From assembly GCF_002871935.1 (NCBI RefSeq), contig NZ_PNHQ01000026.1, positions 1 to 19,618 on the forward strand: 19,618 bases of DNA, given 5' to 3'. The notes under the pieces were generated by a model. The model was not told the DNA's origin. It did no database searches and was given only the letters and a program-made list of their open reading frames with translations. Origin of the DNA: Aerococcus viridans. Its GTDB lineage: Bacteria; Bacillota; Bacilli; Lactobacillales; Aerococcaceae. Positions 1 to 8,084 of the stretch are shown in pieces. The position numbers and the translations under genes were made by a program. The stretch's first letter is position 1. Each line of letters starts with the position of its first letter.

Positions 1-22
1 ATAATGGAAATGAATGATAAAT

Positions 23-52
23 AAAAAAACCAAGCAATCAATGATTACTTGG
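23..52 (-). terminator. Intrinsic terminator of the glycogen operon
   Basis: On the minus strand an 11-nt arm (42-52) pairs with 30-40, with one G-U wobble and a very short loop, and is followed directly by seven T residues (complement of the A-run 23-29). It lies about 105 nt after the glgA stop. No further operon gene, such as glgP, follows glgA before it. Confidence 0.85.
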
Positions 53-120
53 AAATTATTCTCATCAGTCCGATTTGACGAAGAGCCCAATTTCATAATG
101 AGTATTTACAAAAGTATTTA

Positions 121-150
121 AGTAAATTAAAGTAAATTAAAGTAAATAAG
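121..150. repeat. Short tandem repeat, three 10-bp units
   Basis: Two exact copies of AGTAAATTAA are followed by a third diverged copy (AGTAAATAAG), between the glgA stop and the operon terminator. A partial copy (AGTATTTA) precedes them. The repeat is AT-rich and non-coding, and probably a replication-slippage repeat in the 3' untranslated region. Confidence 0.7.
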
Positions 151-156
151 TATTCT

Positions 157-1596
157 TTATAAAACTAGGTCTTCATACAAGCGAATATATTCTTTGGCCG
201 GTTCACTCCACCTAAAGTCAGTCGCCATAGCCTGGTGTATTAATTGGAACCAAACATCTGGTTGATTTTCATAAACATCCAAAGCAATTGCAATAATATG
301 AGCGAATATATCACCGGTGAAAATATTAAATGAAAAACCATTTCCCTCACCAGTGAATTGATTATATGGTTGAACTGTATCTAATAAACCGCCCGTTTCA
401 TGGACAATCGGTAAAGTGCCATATCGCATGGCAATCATTTGCGATAAGCCACATGGTTCAAATGCACTTGGCATAAGGAATATATCAGATCCTGCATATA
501 TCTGTTGCGCTAATTCAACATCAAAATCGATATAAGCACAGAATTCACCTGAATATTTCCACTCAAAATACCGGAAAGAATTTTCAAACCCTTCATCGCC
601 AGTTCCTAATACAACTATTTGGATATTGAAATTTATCAGTAAATATTCTGCCTTTTCCTGCAATAATTGCATACCCTTTTGGTCAGTCAAACGTGTAACA
701 ACACCTAGTAAAGCCACATCAGGATCCACACTCAACCCTAGTCGCTCCTGTAGGGCGCGTTTGTTCAAAGCCTTACCGGTTTGAACTGTTGATGCATTAT
801 AATTCACGGTTAAATATGGGTCCGTTTCAGGGTTATTTTGATCATAGTCAATGCCATTAATAATCCCTGATAGTTTCCAGGCATTATATCGTAACTCACC
901 ATCCAATTTTTCTCCAAATTCTGGCGTTTGAATTTCTCGTGCATAGTTCGGACTGACTGTCGTCACCCTATCAGAAAAATTAATACCCGCTTTAAGATAA
1001 TTTACTTGATCTTCTTTCTTAACACCATTTTCATGATAAAGAGCATTAGTCGTATTAAAAATGTCTTTCAAAACTGATGGATTCTGCCATCCTTGGAAAC
1101 GAATATTATGAATAGTCAGCACCTTTCGAATATCTTTATAACGATCAATCCAGTGGTACCTATCTACTAACAGGGCTGGAATCATGGCTGTTTGCCAATC
1201 ATTGACATGTATGATATTAGGAATGAAATCTATTTTCTCCATCATCTCAATCACTGCAATATCAAAAAATCCAAATCGTTCCCCATCATCATCTTGTCCA
1301 TACAGTTGATCTCTATCAAAATAGGCTAGATTATCGATAAAATAATATTGAACACCATCAAGCGTGAGCGTTTTGATGCCAACATAAGCCGATTTATCAC
1401 CTAATTCTACTCTAAAGTGTGTAATTTCGGTTACTTGTTCCTTATATTCTTCAGGCATTTGTGAATAGTAAGGCAATGCTACTCTAATGTCTATCCCTTG
1501 TTTCCGCAATTCCTTGGGTAAAGCATAAGCCACATCCCCAAGTCCGCCTGTCTTAAAGAATGGTGCGCCTTCAGCCGCTACAAATAGCACTTTCAT
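157..1596 (-). CDS. glgA: Glycogen synthase, ADP-glucose dependent (GT5)
   Basis: The 479-residue product has the usual length for bacterial GlgA. It transfers glucose from ADP-glucose to the non-reducing end of a growing alpha-1,4-glucan in the cytoplasm. The N-terminal Rossmann domain opens with MKVLFVAAEGAPFFKTGGLG, which contains the ADP-glucose-binding KTGGLGD signature (residues 15-21). The C-terminal domain has the retaining-GT signature EPCGLSQ from about residue 380, followed by the ETGGLLDTV loop. The ATG is preceded by AAAGGTGA at close spacing, and only 19 nt separate it from the glgD stop. It is the last gene of the operon, with the terminator at 23-52. I see no frameshift or missing motif. 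Confidence 0.97.
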   Translation of the reverse strand: MKVLFVAAEGAPFFKTGGLGDVAYALPKELRKQGIDIRVALPYYSQMPEEYKEQVTEITHFRVELGDKSAYVGIKTLTLDGVQYYFIDNLAYFDRDQLYGQDDDGERFGFFDIAVIEMMEKIDFIPNIIHVNDWQTAMIPALLVDRYHWIDRYKDIRKVLTIHNIRFQGWQNPSVLKDIFNTTNALYHENGVKKEDQVNYLKAGINFSDRVTTVSPNYAREIQTPEFGEKLDGELRYNAWKLSGIINGIDYDQNNPETDPYLTVNYNASTVQTGKALNKRALQERLGLSVDPDVALLGVVTRLTDQKGMQLLQEKAEYLLINFNIQIVVLGTGDEGFENSFRYFEWKYSGEFCAYIDFDVELAQQIYAGSDIFLMPSAFEPCGLSQMIAMRYGTLPIVHETGGLLDTVQPYNQFTGEGNGFSFNIFTGDIFAHIIAIALDVYENQPDVWFQLIHQAMATDFRWSEPAKEYIRLYEDLVL

Positions 1597-1615
1597 AAAA
1601 TCACCTTTCTTTCAA

Positions 1616-2815
1616 TTAAAATCCTTTTGCTTTTTTTATTGTATAAGCAGGATGTTGAAAAGTTTTGTCAGATGCTGCTACATAAGTCCCTTTTGAAATT
1701 ATAACTGGTTCCTCTGCTGTACCTATAATAACTGCACCAGGTTCAACCTCTACTTTTTTATCTAAAATAGCATATCGTACCGTGGCTCCTTTTCCGATTT
1801 TTGATCCTTGGAAGATAATCGCATCAGCAACTTTAGCATTTGGACCTACTTCCACATTACGAAAAATATGAGAATGCTCTACTTCGCCATAGATTTGACA
1901 GCCAGTACCTATTTGTGCATTAATCACATCAGCATGACTACCATAATATGTTGGTGAACCATTGTGTGCTTTAGTGATAATAGGCTGATCACCTTGAAAT
2001 AATTGTGTAAAATATTCCCCATTTAACATCTGCATGCTGACATCATAGTATGATTTCACTGAATCTACGTTACCAACATAACCTTCATATTGAAAGCCTA
2101 CCGTCTTATAGTCTTCCATATATTCAATGATCACTTCATCTAATTCTTTATAGTAGTTATTCTCTTCAGCACGATGAATCATTTCTAGTAACTTATCTGT
2201 TCTAACAAGCGCCATATTCATATCGTAATTAACAGTAGCTTGTGAAATTGGGGTAATTCCTTCTTTTGATAAACGTTCTACTTGTCCCTTTTCATTTAAG
2301 TGAATAATATATTCATTAGGATGATATTCAATTAATTCACGAGGCACTTCCGAATAAATACGGATGATATCAGCATCGCAATGATCAAATGCTTCAATTA
2401 CTTCGTCTAAATGGATATTAGCAACGATTTTTGCACCTGAGACAAATACATATTCAGCATTTGAACGCTCAATAAATAAGTGATGATCATCATAGAATGG
2501 TCCTTTACGACTTGCTGCTTCATATAACGCACGTTTGTGGTTCATTTGCGAATATGTAAAAATACCACCAGTATAGTTGTCGAAATTCCATGCCTTACCC
2601 GAACGGATATGATCATATACAGATCGACCTGTTTCAGCCATAAATAAAGCAACAGAGCGAACACCAACATGTGATAGACTTGATAAATAGAAGTCTAAAA
2701 TTCGATAACGGCAAGTAAATGGTAGGTTAGCAATAGGTCTATTTTCTGTTAATGGCATTAAATCGGTTGTAGATTCATTTAAATTTAAAATAGCAGTAAC
2801 TTTATTTTTAACCAT
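1616..2815 (-). CDS. glgD: ADP-glucose synthase regulatory subunit GlgD
   Basis: This 399-residue protein has the nucleotidyltransferase plus C-terminal left-handed beta-helix architecture of ADP-glucose pyrophosphorylases. The glycine-rich GGxGTRL catalytic loop is replaced by [20 protein letters not shown] at residues 11-30. That is the hallmark of GlgD, the non-catalytic partner that forms a heterotetramer with GlgC and tunes its activity in Firmicutes. The C-terminus (from about residue 290) carries hexapeptide-like repeats ([31 protein letters not shown]). Its ATG overlaps the glgC end by 8 nt (ATGGTTAA) and its SD (AGGGGGAAA) lies inside the last glgC codons, so translation of the two subunits is very likely coupled. 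Confidence 0.95.
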   Translation of the reverse strand: MVKNKVTAILNLNESTTDLMPLTENRPIANLPFTCRYRILDFYLSSLSHVGVRSVALFMAETGRSVYDHIRSGKAWNFDNYTGGIFTYSQMNHKRALYEAASRKGPFYDDHHLFIERSNAEYVFVSGAKIVANIHLDEVIEAFDHCDADIIRIYSEVPRELIEYHPNEYIIHLNEKGQVERLSKEGITPISQATVNYDMNMALVRTDKLLEMIHRAEENNYYKELDEVIIEYMEDYKTVGFQYEGYVGNVDSVKSYYDVSMQMLNGEYFTQLFQGDQPIITKAHNGSPTYYGSHADVINAQIGTGCQIYGEVEHSHIFRNVEVGPNAKVADAIIFQGSKIGKGATVRYAILDKKVEVEPGAVIIGTAEEPVIISKGTYVAASDKTFQHPAYTIKKAKGF

Positions 2816-3944
2816 AATAATTTCCCCCTACTACTTCTTCATAACCTATGACAGCGATATTATCTGGCGTTCCAATAACAGAAGAACCATTCGAAACAAC
2901 TGCGTCCTCACCAAGGATCGCATACTCAATCTTAACGTTCTCACCAATACTTGAACCTTTCATAATGATAGAATTACTAATAAGAGAATCCTTACCAACC
3001 AATACATTCGGTGAAAGAATTGAATTCAGTATACTTCCTCGGATGATGCATCCATCACAAATCATCGCATTCTCTACAACTGATTCTGTGGATAAAAATT
3101 GCGGTGTAGTCATCGTGTTTCTTGAGAAGATTGGCCATGCTTTATCGCGTAATTGTAGCGGATGGTCTTGATCGAGCACCTCCATGTTAGCTTCCCATAG
3201 TGAATCAATCGTGCCTACATCTTTCCAGTAGCCATCAAATGAATAAGAAAAAATTTTCTCATTATTATTTAAATAAGCAGGAATAACATTTTGACCAAAG
3301 TCTTCCATACCTTCTGGATCTTTCATTAAATATTCATGTAATTTTTCCCAGGTAAAAATATAAATACCCATTGATGCTAAATTACTCTTTGGACTTTTTG
3401 GTTTTTCTTCAAATTCAATAATTTTTCCTTCATCATCTGTATTCATAATCCCAAAACGGGAAGCTTCATCTATTGGTACAGGCTTTACAGCAACCGTACA
3501 ATCTGCATTATTCGCTTTGTGGGCCGCTAACATAGGGGCATAATCCATTTTATAAATATGGTCTCCTGATAGAATTAAAACATATTCTGGTTGCTTACTG
3601 TCTATAAATGAAACATTTTGATAGATAGCATTTGCTGTACCATTAAACCACTTTTCTCCATCACTTGATGAGTAGGGCTGAAGAACAAATGCCCCACCAT
3701 CTCGTGTGTCTAAGTCCCAAGAATCACCATTCCCAATATGGTCATTTAAAATCATTGGTTCATATTGCGTCATCACACCAACCGTTGTAATGCCTGAATT
3801 CATACAATTACTTAAGGTAAAATCAATAATTCGATATTTACCTCCAAAAGGAACAGCTGGTTTAGCTATACTTTTTGTTAATTTTCCTAAACGAGTACCT
3901 TTACCACCAGCAAGAATCATTGCAATCATTTCATTATTTAACAT
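2808..3944 (-). CDS. glgC: Glucose-1-phosphate adenylyltransferase, catalytic subunit
   Basis: The product makes ADP-glucose from ATP and glucose-1-phosphate, the committed step of glycogen synthesis. The chosen start gives 378 residues beginning [20 protein letters not shown], matching the family N-terminus with the catalytic GGxGTRL loop at once. [17 protein letters not shown] and the C-terminal beta-helix repeats follow. The frame is open 22 codons further up (ATG at 4010), but that ATG has only a weak SD, and the extension would translate straight through the strong G-rich SD at 3964-3975, so I reject it. It lies between glgB and glgD and overlaps glgD by 8 nt. The catalytic lysine and aspartate motifs look intact. 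Confidence 0.95.
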   Translation of the reverse strand: MLNNEMIAMILAGGKGTRLGKLTKSIAKPAVPFGGKYRIIDFTLSNCMNSGITTVGVMTQYEPMILNDHIGNGDSWDLDTRDGGAFVLQPYSSSDGEKWFNGTANAIYQNVSFIDSKQPEYVLILSGDHIYKMDYAPMLAAHKANNADCTVAVKPVPIDEASRFGIMNTDDEGKIIEFEEKPKSPKSNLASMGIYIFTWEKLHEYLMKDPEGMEDFGQNVIPAYLNNNEKIFSYSFDGYWKDVGTIDSLWEANMEVLDQDHPLQLRDKAWPIFSRNTMTTPQFLSTESVVENAMICDGCIIRGSILNSILSPNVLVGKDSLISNSIIMKGSSIGENVKIEYAILGEDAVVSNGSSVIGTPDNIAVIGYEEVVGGNYYG

Positions 3945-3975
3945 AATAATGGAGTTAAACTCCCTTCCCCCTTTT
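3945..3975 (-). promoter_or_regulatory. glgC ribosome-binding region with intervening hairpin
   Basis: The minus strand reads AAAAAAGGGGGAAGGGAG, then GGAGTTTAACTCC (3951-3963), a 5-bp hairpin with a 3-nt loop, then CATTATT up to the ATG at 3944. The SD is unusually far from the start (15 nt or more). Folding the hairpin would either shorten the effective spacing or hide the last GGAG. The hairpin is seen in the sequence; its effect is inference. Confidence 0.5.
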
Positions 3976-4055
3976 TTCAATAAGGCCCTACATATCAATA
4001 GTGGGTTCATTACATTCCAACAAAACTATGGTTACCAATTCATCAACTACTATCA

Positions 4056-5999
4056 TTACTCTTGATTGACTGACGCCATTTCTATCTGGATATTATGGGG
4101 TGTCAATGCAAACGCAGCAAGCGATGGTAATATAATTCTTAGTGAATATGGTTGACCTTTATGTGGCACTTCTTCAGTTTCAAAAAAAGTACTTTGACTT
4201 TCCCAATTTCCACCAAATGTATTCATTTCACTATTTAAAATAACTTTATAAGTCCCTGGATAGGGCACACCAATTCTATAGTTATGACGCTCAATTGGTG
4301 TAAAATTAAAAGCACAAACTAAAATATTGCTAGTTTCTTTACCATGTCGAATAAAAGAAAGCGTTGTTTCTCGGTCATCATCTGCTTCAATAATAGTGAT
4401 ACCCTCCGTTTGGTTATCTTGTTCATGTAATGCTGGTAATGTTTTATATAAGTCATTTAATTTAGCAATATAAGCTTGAAACTCTGAATTAAATTCCCTA
4501 TCTAACGATGACCATTCCAAGCCTTCATAAAATCGCCATTCCAAAAATTGGCCTATTTCATTTCCCATAAAGGATAGTTTTTTCCCTGGATATAGCAGTC
4601 GATAACCTTCAAGTACACGCAGGTTCGCAAACATTTCATAACGATTATGATTAGGCATTTTACCTAGGAGTGAATGCTTTCCATGAACAACTTCGTCATG
4701 AGAAAATGGTAAAATAAAGTTTTCGTTATGCATATACATAAAAGTGAAATTGATTAATTTATAATGATATGCCCTACCCGATGCATCTATACCAAAGAAT
4801 TTTAATGTATCATTCATCCATCCCATATTCCATTTGAAGCTGAAACCTAAGCCTCCATGACTAGTTGGTTTTGTCACCCCGGACCAAGCCGTAGATTCCT
4901 CAGCAATCATCAGATAAGAAGCATCTCTTCTTAGAATTTCTGTATTTAATTTACGTAGAAATTCTAGTCCTTCAAGGTTTACATTATGACCATATTTATT
5001 AGGTTGCCATGGACCAATATCATAATCTAAATACAGCATATTAGATACTGCATCTACACGAATACCATCGAAGTGAAACGTTTCTAGCCAAAAAACAGCA
5101 CTAGATATTAAAAAGGATTGGACCTGATTCCTACCTAAATCAAAATTCTTAGTACCCCATCTAACATTATTTGCTCGATTCGGATCTTGATACTCATAAG
5201 TCGGGGTACCATCATAATTTGCTAAAGCATCATCATTGACTACAAAGTGTCCAGGGACCCAATCAAGGATTACACCAATTCCTTCTTGATGACAAGCGTC
5301 CACAAAAGCCATCAAAGGGCCAAAATCATGACCAAACCTACCAGCAATCGAAAAATATCCGGATATTTGATAACCCCATGAAGCTTCCAGAGGATGTTCC
5401 ATCAGTGGCATAAATTCAATATGTGTATAGCCCATCCTTTTTACATATGGAATTAACTCCCTTTGTAAGTCTGAGAATGTATATGCTGAACCATCTGCAT
5501 GTCTTTTCCAAGATGCCATATGAACTTCGTAAATATTGATTGGACTTGCAAACATGTCCATTTTCTTTCTTTGTTTTATCCATTTTTGATCCTGCCACTC
5601 ATATGACGGAATGTCCTGAATGACAGAAGCATTTTTTGGGGGGATTTCACTTGCAAAGGCAAATGGATCCTGTTTTTCCCGTCTTTCACCATGCTGATCT
5701 TCAATGACAAATTTATATAGGTCCCATTCTTTGGCATCTAGGCTTACAATCGTCCACGCACCGGTGTCTGCAACTTTTTTCATTTGCATTTCATTCCAGT
5801 CAGTAAAATCTCCTTCTAGATATACTGCTCTAGCCTTTGGGGCCCATACCGTAAATCGATAACCTTCTTTATGATTGAATAATTTTTTTGCGCCAAGGAA
5901 TTTATATGCTTCATAATGATTTCCTATATTAAAAAAATACATTTCTTCTGCTAAGTGTATGTCTTGAACGGTAGTCTCAGCTTCTTTTTCTTTAGCCAA
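4056..5999 (-). CDS. glgB: 1,4-alpha-glucan branching enzyme (GH13)
   Basis: The 647-residue enzyme creates alpha-1,6 branches in glycogen. A CBM48 module (about residues 45-115, [22 protein letters not shown]) precedes a GH13 catalytic barrel. The conserved regions are visible: DWVPGHF (D246), [10 protein letters not shown] (nucleophile D316), MIAEESTAW (acid/base E367) and [10 protein letters not shown] (H434, D435). A C-terminal all-beta domain follows. The start codon is TTG, supported by AGGGAGG with 7-nt spacing and by the [10 protein letters not shown]-terminus. The extra N1 domain of E. coli GlgB is absent, as is usual in Firmicutes. It sits 37 nt after the phosphodiesterase stop and about 110 nt before glgC. 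Confidence 0.96.
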   Translation of the reverse strand: MAKEKEAETTVQDIHLAEEMYFFNIGNHYEAYKFLGAKKLFNHKEGYRFTVWAPKARAVYLEGDFTDWNEMQMKKVADTGAWTIVSLDAKEWDLYKFVIEDQHGERREKQDPFAFASEIPPKNASVIQDIPSYEWQDQKWIKQRKKMDMFASPINIYEVHMASWKRHADGSAYTFSDLQRELIPYVKRMGYTHIEFMPLMEHPLEASWGYQISGYFSIAGRFGHDFGPLMAFVDACHQEGIGVILDWVPGHFVVNDDALANYDGTPTYEYQDPNRANNVRWGTKNFDLGRNQVQSFLISSAVFWLETFHFDGIRVDAVSNMLYLDYDIGPWQPNKYGHNVNLEGLEFLRKLNTEILRRDASYLMIAEESTAWSGVTKPTSHGGLGFSFKWNMGWMNDTLKFFGIDASGRAYHYKLINFTFMYMHNENFILPFSHDEVVHGKHSLLGKMPNHNRYEMFANLRVLEGYRLLYPGKKLSFMGNEIGQFLEWRFYEGLEWSSLDREFNSEFQAYIAKLNDLYKTLPALHEQDNQTEGITIIEADDDRETTLSFIRHGKETSNILVCAFNFTPIERHNYRIGVPYPGTYKVILNSEMNTFGGNWESQSTFFETEEVPHKGQPYSLRIILPSLAAFALTPHNIQIEMASVNQE

Positions 6000-6016
6000 A
6001 ATGATTCCTCCCTAAT

Positions 6017-6040
6017 ATAGCAAATTTCAATATTTGCTAT
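6017..6040 (-). promoter_or_regulatory. Intercistronic hairpin over the phosphodiesterase stop codon
   Basis: A perfect 9-bp inverted repeat (ATAGCAAAT / ATTTGCTAT, 6-nt loop) covers the TAG stop of the upstream gene and ends 4 nt before the glgB SD AGGGAGG. No T-run follows, so it is not an intrinsic terminator. RNA processing, stabilisation or modulation of glgB translation are possible roles (inference). Confidence 0.55.
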
Positions 6041-7323
6041 TTGAATATTTGTTCTATAACTTTTCCCTCTACTGGTGTATTAAATGCTAAATCTAACATT
6101 GCGAGCATTGTCGGGCCTTCGTCTATTAGACGGCCTTTGGATATTGTTTCGCCCATTTTGATTTTAGGCCCTTTTGCCATAAACATTGTCGTGTAATTTT
6201 CTTTTTCAGGACTATAACCATGACTGGCTTTTAAAAATTTGACACCTGGAATACTTTTATTTGTGTCTTCCAATATTGGTCGCTCAATATCGCTCTCGAA
6301 ATAATAACCTGCTTTAGCTTCAACTAACGCAAAGCAATTTGGATCAGCACCTAAAGCTATCGCCTCATTTTGACTATAAATCTTATCAATGTATGGAGCT
6401 AAAGGAGTGAGTAATGTTTTTAATTCATCCATTATAAAATCATCATGATTTTTTACATAGATATAGGTAGAACCGTCTGCTCCTTTAGCATATACGTCAT
6501 AATCCTGAATCTTATTTTGCTTATCTATTCGAATTAAATCAGCATTTTTAAATAAGTGATTCGGTCGAATAACCGTATGCGTATCAATTTGATAATGATC
6601 TCCTAAAAGCACAACATGCGCATCTTTATATGCTTCTGTAGACTCAAGCGCTTTCATTAATTGGCCTAAATGATTGTCCATACGTTCAAGTGCTGCCTTT
6701 GATTCAGGTGATTTCACGCCATATCCATGCCTTGTAGAATCAAGGTCTACAAGATGAAGTGCTAACACATCTGGTTCTTCTTTTTTTATCGTATCAACTG
6801 CTACAGCAGTGACAAAATCATCCAATTCTGGTTGCTTAATACCTGATCTTAAATGGCCAAATTTATGATTTTTCTCGAGTAAATATTTAGGAGAAGATGC
6901 GAAAAGTGATACTGCTATCTGGGAGTGCCATTTTCGATTAGCAAAAATTTCTGCAATATTATAATCAATAGCAACACTTTTACCAGTAACGGGCCATAAT
7001 ATAGTGGATACAGTTAAACCATGATTACTGGCAATCTCAAACAAAGTTGGTGATTTAATATATCTGGTGTACCAATACCAATCGGGTGATAAAAGATCGG
7101 GTTGCAACAAAGTATTATTAATAATTCCATGGTCTTTGGGGTACTGCCCTGTCACTATAGATGTATGACACATATAAGTTAATGAAGGGTAAACAGTTTC
7201 TACGTTCTCAACTAAGGCTGCTTCCTGACGAAATTTATTAAAATTTGGTAACGTTAAGGCGTAAGCCAAATCATCACTTCCAAAGGCATCTAAACTAACA
7301 ATAACTAATTTCTTATTTGTCAT
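6037..7323 (-). CDS. NPP-type phosphodiesterase (alkaline phosphatase superfamily)
   Basis: The 428-residue product belongs to the type I phosphodiesterase / nucleotide pyrophosphatase (NPP) branch of the alkaline phosphatase superfamily. Metal-site and nucleophile motifs are present in order: VSLDAF (D12), YPSLTYMCHTS (nucleophile T49), HLVDLDSTRHGYG, LLGDHYQ and KASHGYSPE. No signal peptide is visible, so it is probably cytoplasmic. The ATG at 7323 is chosen because GGGGGG lies 5 nt upstream; an in-frame codon at 7350 would place that SD inside the gene. It is first in the glycogen operon. Family members can hydrolyse phosphodiester and nucleotide-sugar bonds, so ADP-glucose is a candidate substrate by context, but the substrate cannot be read from the sequence. 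Confidence 0.88.
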   Translation of the reverse strand: MTNKKLVIVSLDAFGSDDLAYALTLPNFNKFRQEAALVENVETVYPSLTYMCHTSIVTGQYPKDHGIINNTLLQPDLLSPDWYWYTRYIKSPTLFEIASNHGLTVSTILWPVTGKSVAIDYNIAEIFANRKWHSQIAVSLFASSPKYLLEKNHKFGHLRSGIKQPELDDFVTAVAVDTIKKEEPDVLALHLVDLDSTRHGYGVKSPESKAALERMDNHLGQLMKALESTEAYKDAHVVLLGDHYQIDTHTVIRPNHLFKNADLIRIDKQNKIQDYDVYAKGADGSTYIYVKNHDDFIMDELKTLLTPLAPYIDKIYSQNEAIALGADPNCFALVEAKAGYYFESDIERPILEDTNKSIPGVKFLKASHGYSPEKENYTTMFMAKGPKIKMGETISKGRLIDEGPTMLAMLDLAFNTPVEGKVIEQIFK

Positions 7324-7357
7324 TAAGTCCCCCCTATATAAAATAATCATATATATA

Positions 7358-7386
7358 ATTATAACTTAAAAATTATTTGGTTGGAA
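7358..7386 (-). promoter_or_regulatory. Putative promoter of the glycogen operon
   Basis: A perfect TATAAT (-10, 7358-7363) has a 17-nt spacer to a poor -35 (TTCCAA, 7381-7386). It lies 35 nt before the phosphodiesterase start and downstream of the RNA terminator at 7410-7440. The weak -35 would fit a promoter that needs an activator. Confidence 0.5.
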
Positions 7387-7400
7387 TGAAAAAGCTTTCA
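7387..7400. promoter_or_regulatory. cre-like site (candidate CcpA operator)
   Basis: TGAAAAAGCTTTCA matches the catabolite-responsive element consensus TGWAANCGNTNWCA at all but one defined position (A instead of C at position 7). It directly abuts the weak -35 of the glycogen operon promoter, centred about 42 nt upstream of the likely transcription start. Carbon-catabolite control of glycogen genes is expected in this group, but binding here is inferred. Confidence 0.4.
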
Positions 7401-7409
7401 TTATATGAT

Positions 7410-7440
7410 AAAAAAAAGCGAGGACAAAAATGTCCTCGCT
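7410..7440 (-). terminator. Intrinsic terminator of the structured RNA
   Basis: A 10-bp perfect stem (AGCGAGGACA / TGTCCTCGCT) with a 4-nt loop is followed on the minus strand by eight T residues. It would end both the RNA starting near 7626 and read-through from gloA, and insulates the glycogen operon promoter. Confidence 0.9.
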
Positions 7441-7626
7441 CTCCAAGACTAGGGTCTCAGCTGTTCACATCAGCTTTTGACCAAGTACCCACTTCCTGTG
7501 GTGACTTTCATCGTGTACTTTCTTTAACTACATGCACAGACTTACAGTATGCTGTGCGTGTCGCCTCATCGCATGGAGTAAGTCTAACATGAAGTTACAT
7601 AGAAAACAATCCTTTTTTTGTCAGTT
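7410..7626 (-). ncRNA. Unassigned structured RNA, about 215 nt
   Basis: The minus strand between gloA and the glycogen operon can fold into three hairpins plus a terminator. Hairpin I (7526-7596) pairs AGACTTAC with GTAAGTCT and extends through CATG/CATG and AAC/GTT with small internal loops. Hairpin II (7483-7520) stacks AAGTAC/GTACTT on CCAC/GTGG with a 13-nt bulge. Hairpin III (7453-7482) pairs GGTC/GACC and AGCTG/CAGCT. An alternative stem GCACAG/CTGTGC (7534-7557) competes with hairpin I. A TTGACA promoter precedes it. I find no signature of T-box, SAM, TPP, SRP or tmRNA. 6S RNA is possible by size, but the two halves do not form the expected long rod. It could also be the processed 3' end of the gloA mRNA. 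Confidence 0.5.
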
Positions 7627-7631
7627 AAAGC

Positions 7632-7660
7632 TTTACATGTTAAAATTCTTGAATTGTCAA
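7632..7660 (-). promoter_or_regulatory. Putative promoter of the structured RNA
   Basis: A perfect TTGACA (-35, 7655-7660) begins 2 nt after the gloA stop codon and is followed after 17 nt by TGTAAA (-10, 7632-7637, 4 of 6 matches). A second weaker pair, CTGACA then TATGTA, lies about 35 nt further downstream. Confidence 0.5.
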
Positions 7661-7662
7661 TA

Positions 7663-8037
7663 TTATAAGCGAATCACTTCAATTTTATAACCATCTGGAT
7701 CAGTTACAAAGAAATATCTTGGTTTTGTATCTCCTGGTAATTGTTTTAATTCAGTGACATCAAAGCCTTTTTCACTATGTTCTTTATGTAGTGATTCTAA
7801 ATCTTCCACCGCAATCGCAATATGTCCATAGCCGTTACCTAAATCATAAGCCTCTGATCCATAGTTATATGTCAACTCTAACTCATAATCATCATTAGGT
7901 AATGATAAATAGGTTAGTGTAAATTCATGTTCAGGAAAATCTTTTTCTTCCGCAACTTCAAATCCAAATGCTTCTTGGTAAAATGCTTTTGATGCCTGTA
8001 AATCTTTCACACGATAGCAAGTATGTGCCATTTTCAT
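7663..8037 (-). CDS. gloA: Lactoylglutathione lyase-type glyoxalase I (VOC family)
   Basis: This 124-residue single VOC-domain protein matches glyoxalase I closely. The four metal ligands of the family are all in place: H5 (MKMAHTCYRV), E54 (ELELTYNYG), H72 (NGYGHIAIAVED) and E120 (GYKIEVIRL). The family isomerises the hemithioacetal of methylglyoxal and a low-molecular-weight thiol, removing the toxic by-product of triose phosphates, and acts as a dimer in the cytoplasm. The ATG at 8037 has GAGGGAG at about 9-nt spacing. It stands alone, followed by an RNA gene on the same strand. The thiol used cannot be told from the sequence. Confidence 0.93.
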   Translation of the reverse strand: MKMAHTCYRVKDLQASKAFYQEAFGFEVAEEKDFPEHEFTLTYLSLPNDDYELELTYNYGSEAYDLGNGYGHIAIAVEDLESLHKEHSEKGFDVTELKQLPGDTKPRYFFVTDPDGYKIEVIRL

Positions 8038-8078
8038 TTATGCCATCTCCCTCTCTATTACTTTCTTATCTATTGCTA

Positions 8079-8084
8079 ATTATA
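8079..8084 (-). promoter_or_regulatory. Putative -10 box of gloA
   Basis: A perfect TATAAT lies 41 nt upstream of the gloA ATG. No good -35 is found at 16-18 nt (only a T-run), so only the -10 is proposed. Confidence 0.4.

Noticed and set aside
2848..3171. Plus-strand 107-codon open frame within glgC (a similar one lies at 3706-4065)
   Set aside because: Antisense frames over a strongly conserved enzyme gene, without SD or recognisable domains.
3945..4010. 22-codon N-terminal extension of GlgC from ATG 4010
   Set aside because: Weak SD. The extension reads through the strong G-rich SD of the internal start and departs from the family N-terminus.
4014..4066. Possible 22-codon ORF overlapping the glgB stop (frame starting ATGATAGTAG)
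   Set aside because: No SD, no repeated regulatory codons and no following terminator, unlike the livJ leader.
6017..6040. Terminator between the phosphodiesterase and glgB
   Set aside because: The stem is good, but it is followed by ATTAGGGAGG rather than a T-run, so transcription should continue into glgB.
7377..7592. Plus-strand 71-codon open frame
   Set aside because: It is antisense to the structured RNA and its terminator, has no SD, and its product (rich in Ser, Cys, Arg) resembles no protein.
7410..7626. T-box, TPP or SAM riboswitch, or 6S RNA, for the minus-strand RNA
   Set aside because: No UGGN antiterminator bulge, no SAM-I core and only a chance CTGAGACCCT-like string for TPP. 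The 5' and 3' halves do not pair into a 6S rod. 6S is kept only as a weak alternative.
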